In this document: in pieces, positions 61,401-64,000 of the stretch | How positions within the stretch are numbered: position 1 is the stretch's first letter | Layout of the letters: every line of letters begins with the position of its first letter | NCBI GenBank assembly: GCA_026936325.1 | Contig: JAPTHN010000011.1 | Coordinates: 26,328,501 to 26,392,500, forward strand | Direction: 5' to 3' | Source: Platynereis dumerilii | Lineage: Eukaryota > Annelida > Polychaeta > Phyllodocida > Nereididae | Length of the DNA: 64,000 nt | Program-made: the position numbers and the translations under genes | The notes under the pieces: model-generated | What the model was told of the DNA's origin: nothing | The model's input: only the letters and a program-made list of their open reading frames with translations | The model's database searches: none

Positions 61401-62773
61401 GTAATTTAATTATAGTGATAACCAGGATTGTTAAATGTTAAAGCTCCCGGTAGTGCTAATGCATGATGATTTATGTAGAACTTTTAAACAGGTTGATTTT
61501 AAGATTTCTCTTGAAGCTTTTTTGTATTGTCGTAAACGTTACATGATCTGGTGGGTGTTTGTTGGGTAAACCACTTCAAGAAGTTACTTGGCAAAATACC
61601 AAACTTTAATTTTTGCTTATATTTGCAAAAATATTTAGGGCTATTCCATTTAAAAACCTGGGGGGGGGGTGGTCAGGTTGATTTATTTTTCGTAAGATGG
61701 ATGTAGGGATCGACGGAAATTCGCTTCAGATGTATGGAGGGATGCTAAAGAAATCGCTATAGATGTATGGGGGGGGGCATTATCGCTCCATGAAGGCTTA
61801 CGCATTGTAATAATGAAATTTTTATTTGATGCATGTGGGGTGGGTAAAAAATTTGCATTTAATGCATGGGGGGTGTCGAAAATAATTCACTGTAGATGCA
61901 TGGAGGGGGTCAAAAATGTAACCTGACCACCCCACCCCCAGGTTTTTAAATGGAATAGGCGTTATAAATATGCTAAATGGTGTCTATTAAGATCCCTTAC
62001 TCCTTGTAGGTATTGGAGACTATTTTGGATAAGAGACTGTCATCTAACCTTGGCCAGTTGTACGGTCCACATTTGACATGCCAGTTGTCCATTGCCCAGG
62101 CTCACTTGTTCATTGCTGTGGCTAACACTGTTCAAGATCTACCTAAATTCGAGGAGGGAAGGTAAGATTTGAAAGCAGCAACTCTGACAGATATATGGGA
62201 TATGTTTCATTTTATCAAGTTCGATGAGTTTATAATTCAAAATTGTAGGATGAAGTGGTATAGATTATGAAGAAATCAATGATTAATTTACAGAAGAAGA
62301 AAGGAGGAGACCAAAATGGCTAAGACTTATGTCTGATTTAACCGAAAGAGGGTAGACCAGGTCTAAGCCTCAGAACTGGCCTAACTGTAGTTCCAGAATA
62401 AACACTGCCCAATTTCATTGACAAATGGCATCACCTTATAGTAAGAAATGTGTACTTAGACCAGGTTTAACTTTAATTGTTCGAATTGGGGGGGGGGAGG
62501 GGCTCAGTGTTTATTTACCAGCAATGACTAGGTAATATAGTAATAGATATAGGCTGACAAGCCTTGGCTTTTTCAGTGCCACAACTCGTCATGTTGACTG
62601 GAGCAATACATATTTTTGAAATATTTCTAGTGTCCCTGGAACAACTCTATTCGTCCAACCTCACTCCATCACTGCAATGTCCAAGAATGGCAATGTTGGC
62701 TCAAGACGTGTCTCTTTGGCTGGTGCTTCTCGGCATATGAGAGAGAAGACCGGAGTGGCAGAAACCCCTGCTG
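28730..62773 (+). CDS. CFAP54: CFAP54, cilia- and flagella-associated protein 54 (51 exons, 3' end off the window)
   Basis: CFAP54 is a very large, mainly helical protein of the ciliary/flagellar central apparatus (C1d projection, with CFAP46, CFAP74 and CFAP221) and is needed for ciliary beating. I joined 51 exons by AG/GT borders and reading phase; every junction keeps one open frame of 7,219 nt (about 2,406 codons). Family hallmarks recognised from memory of the vertebrate protein are FELWNKYEP, ALWQCYGRYL, CWLVFNGTVHIYSISRHLM, LEYLLWACMCMESS, YTAVCQAYYDC and MWPRTPTEKLLSEMF. The human protein is about 3,100 residues, so roughly 600 residues should lie to the right. I chose the ATG at 28730 (agg ATG gca); the in-frame TTG at 28712 is not a plausible start. 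The last exon seen ends in phase 1 at 62773. Introns carry several transposons. Regulation: an X-box lies 92 bp upstream. Identity rests on remembered family sequence plus phase consistency; no alignment was run. Confidence 0.93.
29169..29195. repeat. perfect 12-bp-stem hairpin, 13 bp after the exon-2 donor
   Basis: TATCTGGACGCC, a TCT loop, and GGCGTCCAGATA form a perfect inverted repeat. It could fold in the pre-mRNA next to the 5' splice site and marks the left end of the putative Helitron. Confidence 0.85.
29171..31474 (+). mobile_element. possible non-autonomous Helitron in CFAP54 intron 2
   Basis: The left end A|TCTGGACGCC starts with TC after an A. The right end has the perfect 16-bp palindrome GCAAATTGCAATTTGC, then CTT and CTAG, before a T. 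Starting TC, a 3' hairpin, a CTRR end and insertion between A and T are canonical Helitron features. The gap between hairpin and CTAG (3 nt) is shorter than usual. The left-end sequence recurs inverted (GCGTCCAGATA, 31440-31450) just before the 3' palindrome. No Rep/helicase gene is present, so it would be non-autonomous. It starts 15 bp after the exon-2 donor. Other explanations include unrelated palindromes. Confidence 0.45.
29825..29866. repeat. two adjacent perfect hairpins
   Basis: GATCGC-TAA-GCGATC (29825-29839) is followed directly by GCAATTTGCGCC-TTC-GGCGCAAATTGC (29840-29866). Both have 3-nt loops, like the hairpin at 29169. The GCAATTTGC core recurs in the palindrome at 31452-31467. 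They lie in a CpG-rich island inside CFAP54 intron 2. Confidence 0.85.
33070..33460. repeat. degenerate attgatta/taatcgat repeat in CFAP54 intron 5
   Basis: Words such as attgattaatc, ataatcgatta, taatcaatta and ttaatcgatta recur on both strands across about 390 bp. Possibly a decayed palindromic transposon; no ends were resolved. Confidence 0.4.
33779..33953. mobile_element. GC-rich palindromic element in CFAP54 intron 6
   Basis: Ends GAGGCGGCGGA and TCCGCCACCTC (11 bp, one mismatch). The interior has long G and C runs (ctggggggcactgggggcca; agtgcccccccccactttt). It is probably a non-autonomous element; no target duplication was identified. Confidence 0.5.
34830..34980 (+). mobile_element. 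SINE-B copy, head truncated
   Basis: Body matches: cctcattgccgtgttctcct, cctgtcctattagcctacca, aaatacaggatgtaaacccc and tail aatcatccatccatctattt. The text before it (ggcccggtttcgaattcttg) may hold a worn B-box. CFAP54 intron 8. Confidence 0.65.
36411..36461 (+). CDS. CFAP54: possible optional CFAP54 exon, 17 codons
   Basis: An AG acceptor after a T-rich tract (atcattttcag) is followed by 51 nt with no stop (PENLSIADKTANIMQNK) and then gttgtc, a weak donor. It is phase 0 on both sides and would fit between exons 8 and 9 without changing the frame. As I recall, vertebrate CFAP54 goes directly from the exon-8 to the exon-9 sequence, so this may be a lineage-specific or skipped exon, or chance. 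Confidence 0.3.
37090..37116 (+). CDS. CFAP54: possible CFAP54 micro-exon, 9 codons
   Basis: tttttacaaag is followed by 27 nt (KREKSRAKS) and a strong donor, gtaagt. It is phase 0 on both sides, in the same intron as the 36411 candidate, and similar in nature to the basic end of exon 8. It could be a used micro-exon or a chance acceptor/donor pair. Confidence 0.28.
37990..42934 (+). CDS. CFAP54: CFAP54 exons 9-21
   Basis: Exons: 37990-38200, 38811-38918, 39041-39153, 39263-39419, 39645-39724, 40051-40188, 40428-40578, 40913-40972, 41144-41328, 41576-41771, 41944-42002, 42126-42155, 42773-42934. The block opens with QMWPRTPTEKLLSEMFEHVE, a conserved CFAP54 segment, and continues as helical, leucine-rich repeats (for example LALVKLVKLAYCYEQWETFD, then WVYILDIVHQVMGWCGLSAV). 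Exon 20 has only 10 codons (LKRFILKEEM) but has good borders and phase 0 on both sides. Exons 12 and 16 carry acidic, poorly conserved linkers. A near-intact MITE lies in the intron after exon 9 (38260-38467). Phase joins agree at every step. Confidence 0.9.
38260..38467. mobile_element. MITE (PIF/Harbinger-like), copy 2, in a CFAP54 intron
   Basis: 208 bp, same ends and inner sequence as copy 1 (gacccgccgacacaatagat, cctaccgaccgaccctag). It is longer only in the central A/T run. It has TAA at 38257-38259 and 38468-38470. It sits 59 bp after CFAP54 exon 9. Confidence 0.82.
43484..44997 (+). CDS. CFAP54: CFAP54 exons 22-25, including a fibronectin-III-like module
   Basis: Exons: 43484-43666, 44072-44164, 44354-44536, 44855-44997. 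The protein runs from PAPVLLSRTDTTAVFRPAAF through KVAWYRIFARPATGSNVKVR to LRVTGLTPSERYIYAVAAYT and EGKLIGDSIGESTKPV. The order 'PAPVLLSRTDTTAVFRP - VAWYRIF - L.VTGLTPSERYIYAVAAYT' has the strand pattern of a fibronectin type III fold, including the L.P...Y.Y.V.A tyrosine corner. It is followed by helical sequence (LSVLLSWAFLCQVGYQVGDY). The FN3 call is my reading of the strand pattern. All four exons join in phase. Confidence 0.88.
45222..48741 (+). CDS. CFAP54: CFAP54 exons 26-32
   Basis: Exons: 45222-45369, 45607-45762, 45961-46083, 46324-46453, 46945-47205, 47538-47630, 48615-48741. They encode structured helical segments (LASPVLLRMFLNSIFIRVDI, CEYMLVALELAGWLNESNLA, YGLLAPLIYFQIPATPVVQV). 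Exon 29 gives a charged helix (KMLAAETEKEREMRMEQLKA). Exon 30 is longer, glycine/lysine rich and probably disordered (LAALKKKKLGKKSSLIGGKE). Exon 31 (PGILHAYIAYLPSKTAYKE) and exon 32 (KFKRRARYLEFFVQVAHKSL) return to conserved-looking sequence. The next intron is the longest in the gene (48742-53437) and holds several repeats. Confidence 0.9.
49196..49458. mobile_element. palindromic MITE-like element, 263 bp, with target duplication
   Basis: The ends CCACAGAAATACATAGAA and TTCTATGTATTTCTATGG are inverted copies with one mismatch. The complementarity continues inward (ggacatgaggc/gcctcttgtcc; gccatattggaactgccctg/cagggcagttccaagatggt). It is flanked by ttttga on both sides (49190-49195, 49459-49464), or 8 bp TTTTGACC if the first CC is counted as target. 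An 8-bp duplication would suggest hAT. No coding capacity. It lies in CFAP54 intron 32. Confidence 0.75.
49713..49842. mobile_element. second, shorter copy of the 49196 palindromic element
   Basis: Starts ccacagaaatgcatagaatg gacatgagg and shares cagggcagttccaatatggc, gatttggtgacctcatctgg and gcgtcatacagcctca. It has a shorter centre and lacks the right terminal repeat, so it is an internally deleted or end-truncated copy 250 bp from its relative. Confidence 0.65.
50331..50376. repeat. G-run/C-run palindrome
   Basis: A run of at least 11 G, then ttaaactaa, then about 15 C: able to form a hairpin or, on one strand, a G-quadruplex. Another G run lies at about 50498. It is in CFAP54 intron 32. 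Confidence 0.8.
51712..51914 (+). mobile_element. SINE-B (tRNA-derived), full copy with (CCAT)n tail
   Basis: The head has an A-box like TTAGCTCAATTAGTAATGG and the B-box GGATTTGAATCC. A family body follows (cttcattaccatgtcctcct, cctgtcctaattggcctgcg, aataaaggacttaaagcccc), and the tail is atcatccatccatctgtcc. It lies in CFAP54 intron 32. Confidence 0.75.
52031..52187 (-). mobile_element. SINE-A fragment in CFAP54 intron 32
   Basis: Shares atcctttacttgcccagcac, aaacactgaaacacaggggc and tctcatccaaacaacatc with the family; the head end is replaced by gcccgggtttgaacctgggt. (TATC) repeats occur further along, near 52257-52278. Confidence 0.5.
53438..57335 (+). CDS. CFAP54: CFAP54 exons 33-39
   Basis: Exons: 53438-53531, 54613-54672, 54766-54831, 55103-55305, 55938-56316, 56437-56655, 57124-57335. 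Exons 33-35 are short and lysine-rich (for example NRSQKKIKRPKYK). Exon 36 encodes ALDILSIYFLEAIMTNTRHK and DELPWRCQLNIVQGLGHFGV. Exon 37 (379 nt) is the longest in the window: EWFSLENAGTLVVGWEGGP, then a polar linker, then LLRKTVHHLQRAIVSI-type helix. Exon 38 has HWTLLQNSCRSLWNCVHTAL and PCYLAVDCLLDMVLHLQPDY. Exon 39 has LRWLKRIVLRVIEMLYHEQK. An optional in-phase 84-nt exon may lie at 53954-54037 and is listed separately. Confidence 0.9.
53954..54037 (+). CDS. CFAP54: possible optional CFAP54 exon, 28 codons
   Basis: Acceptor ttgcaatttag, then 84 nt without a stop, then donor ttcg|gtaatt. It is phase 0 on both sides, between exons 33 and 34. The peptide repeats Thr/Ala/Val/Pro (TTAVPTTALTAVPESMLGKF), a typical flexible linker. 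It sits among short linker exons, so an extra linker exon is credible but unproven. Confidence 0.4.
55555..55760 (+). mobile_element. diverged SINE-A copy in a CFAP54 intron
   Basis: Weakly recognisable: cctgctccactgaaggtatt, gcctgcatgggttcagactc, aaaggatccctttcatgggg and gtgtaacatgctga. Old copy, orientation opposite to the 8.6 and 14.2 kb copies. Confidence 0.4.
56888..57080. repeat. TATCGG-rich repeat next to CFAP54 exon 39
   Basis: gggatgcaccgatcccatac is followed by many tatcgg/ggtatc/tattgg words over about 190 bp. The 'gggatgcaccgat' start resembles ends of hAT-type elements known in other animals; that is a recollection. Likely an old DNA-transposon piece. Confidence 0.4.
58077..60268 (+). 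CDS. CFAP54: CFAP54 exons 40-45
   Basis: Exons: 58077-58309, 58671-58823, 59106-59294, 59446-59533, 59757-59930, 60202-60268. The chain runs SRYAEQVNPLVVQAQRKLIQ, LRQALSRTNYSARALKHCRR, LVVMTSYEKTIEMLLANNQR, GLAAEAMRELANIHYNTGNM, KGAFQWWSEALDMLVSAKGL and YVLTSNLGLKTECCFLAGHF. The AEAMRELANIHYNTGNMKGAFQWW pattern resembles a TPR-like helix pair (A..L..I.Y..GN...A..WW). That is inference from spacing of small and aromatic residues. All joins are phase-consistent. The intron before exon 45 ends in sequence that is open on the minus strand (see findings). Confidence 0.9.
58879..58960 (-). mobile_element. SINE-A fragment (tail half)
   Basis: acaagtacagccctctaagc and ccagttctaggggcacaagt match the tail-side body of the family. 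It lies in a CFAP54 intron just after exon 41. Confidence 0.5.
60367..62773 (+). CDS. CFAP54: CFAP54 exons 46-51 (last exons visible)
   Basis: Exons: 60367-60485, 60732-60813, 60906-60992, 61153-61329, 62010-62161, 62631-62773. The protein includes ALFRSSLPHPVADRDYTLYE, SLQFVTNELIRGRHYLF, LPLLSLRQYFTTFVCRDLQR, TDLGFFSEAMVNLTRLLNGE and LYGPHLTCQLSIAQAHLFIA. It ends with a serine/threonine/arginine-rich stretch (GNVGSRRVSLAGASRHMREK). Exon 51 stops at the donor ctgctg|gtatgt in phase 1, so at least one more exon must follow. No exon was found in 62774-64000. The intron before exon 50 holds a 318-bp inverted-repeat element. Confidence 0.88.
61641..61958. mobile_element. inverted-repeat element, 318 bp, in a CFAP54 intron
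   Basis: CTATTCCATTTAAAAACCTG plus GGGG..TGGTCAGGTT at the left matches the inverted complement AACCTGACCACCCC..CCAGGTTTTTAAATGGAATAG at the right. The interior holds four or five loose repeats of 'gatgtatggagggg' type. No ORF. It looks like a foldback MITE; superfamily unknown. Confidence 0.7.
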
Positions 62774-63165
62774 GTATGTTCACTATTTTTCTTAAATGAC
62801 AAAATTAAGCTCATTTCTAAATTGACAGATGTGTGGGAGGATTTAGGGGGAAATTACAGGTTTACCAACAGGTTGCTGTTAAAGTTCAGTGCCACAAGAA
62901 TGGCTGGTCAGCTTCAGGCAGTTTTCCCTGCTTTGTTTGCTGTCAATTACTTGATTATTTAAAATGTATTTTGTCTGATTTAACTTTTGATTGCCATTAC
63001 TGGAATGGATATAACTTATATTTGGATTTTGTATAATTCTTTATCTGAGGTAATAGGTCATTAGAATGAGGATGCTAATAGTTTCATGATTCCTGTTGCA
63101 TTGTACTTTCATCTTATATTTCGTATATTTACTTCTGGTAATTCAGCTGGACTGTTTCTCTGTCT

Positions 63166-64000
63166 ATGGGTCATTCCGTGTCAGATCAACAAGTGGTTTC
63201 CACCAACCCGTCTGCGAAGTAGCCGAAAAAATTATATGTTGTTTTATGTCTCCAAGGATGAACTTCCTGAAAATTTCTGCTTAATTAGTCTATTTTTCAC
63301 GATTTGACAAAGGATTGAAAATTGCTGATTTTACCAGTTTTTCGGACATCGGTTTGACCGCAATAACACTTTTTGCTCAATAAATATGTTAATAATCCAC
63401 CTAGAACATTTAAATTCGGGATCTACACTAACTGGACAATGGCAAAGGTCCATGGGTTGACACCTAGTGCCTTGTTAAAACGGTAATGCAGCTATGGCCT
63501 TGTTAAACTACCCCCTCGAAAATCAATGTTCAGTACAATAAAATTCATATCTCCAGGGGTATACCGGGTATAAATATGAAACTCCCAGCATACATTCTGC
63601 ATTTGTATGGTCAAATAATACTTGAAAATTGGAGATGTGTTCAGCTTCATTTTTTTAATATAATTTTTTTAAAAATACTCTATGTCTTTGGCTAAGTCAA
63701 AGGCAAAATTAGCTATATCTCAAGGGGTATTGGTAGCATACCCCTCAAATTTTCTTATTATCTTCCATGTCTGTGGAGTATAATACATGGAATAATTCAG
63801 GAACGTGTACAGCTTACTTTGGGTTCTTTGGAATTTTGAATATTTTTTAACCTGTAACTGTAGTGCTACTGGTGAGTAGCCTTTCTGCAAAGGGTATTAT
63901 AGAGACAGCCTTTAAACTTCTCAGATATATTTGTCATAAGTATTGTCAAATATTTCTTGAAAATTTGAGATGTGTTTAGCCTCGTTTGTTAAATATAAAT
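63166..64000. repeat. repeat-like sequence at the right edge
   Basis: gggtcattccgtgtcagatc, followed by caacaagtggtttccaccaa, resembles the end of a dispersed repeat seen in other invertebrates (from memory). Two diverged direct copies of 'caaata.t.cttgaaaatt..gagatgtgtt.agc' lie at about 63612-63664 and 63948-64000, 336 bp apart. No CFAP54 exon found here. Confidence 0.4.

Noticed and set aside
1-64000. Retrovirus-like, LTR or Polinton remains
   Set aside because: Looked for LTR pairs, gag/pol/capsid-like frames and integrase motifs; both reverse transcriptases present are LINE type, and nothing else was recognised.

Overview
This window is animal nuclear DNA: AT-rich sequence, spliced genes with GT..AG introns, LINEs, tRNA-derived SINEs and small DNA transposons, with no bacterial-style operons. 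The repeat mix (an L2-type LINE with a gcgctatataaat/(ATT)n tail, SINEs with (TATC)n or (CCAT)n tails, short palindromic elements) and the gene sequences suggest a marine invertebrate, most likely a deuterostome such as an echinoderm. The taxon is an inference.

Three host genes are visible. (1) 10044-10685, minus: the first coding exon of a classical aquaporin, ending at a clean splice donor. Its remaining exons were not found and probably lie left of the window. (2) 20480-28292, minus: a complete 8-exon gene of about 307 codons for a DUF4743-type Nudix hydrolase. All exon phases close from start to stop. (3) 28730-62773, plus: 51 supported exons (about 2,406 codons) of CFAP54, a very large protein of the ciliary central apparatus. 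Its 3' end runs off the right edge. The Nudix gene and CFAP54 are head to head with 437 bp between start codons. A perfect RFX X-box lies in that gap, 92 bp before the CFAP54 ATG, as expected for a cilia gene.

Mobile elements make up most of what is left. An L2-like LINE with an intact 1,024-codon ORF sits in the Nudix gene; its (ATT)n tail ends 10 bp from a 3' splice site. An older LINE fragment is at 6.8-7.9 kb. There are two SINE families, a MITE family with TAA target duplications (three copies, two nearly identical), several long palindromic elements, a possible 2.3-kb Helitron in CFAP54 intron 2, and a 650-bp minisatellite of 20-bp units at 12.3-13.0 kb.

Layout: 1-10 kb intergenic with LINE and SINE remains; 10-10.7 kb aquaporin exon; 10.8-20.4 kb intergenic with SINEs, the minisatellite and MITEs; 20.5-28.3 kb Nudix gene; 28.3-28.7 kb shared promoter; 28.7-64 kb CFAP54. 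I recognised no retrovirus-like or other capsid-bearing element and no CRISPR array. I found no wholly new gene system. The most unusual points are the LINE that has taken over the intron end next to a splice site, a triplicated splice-donor segment on the other side of the same exon, and the hairpin-rich element in CFAP54 intron 2.
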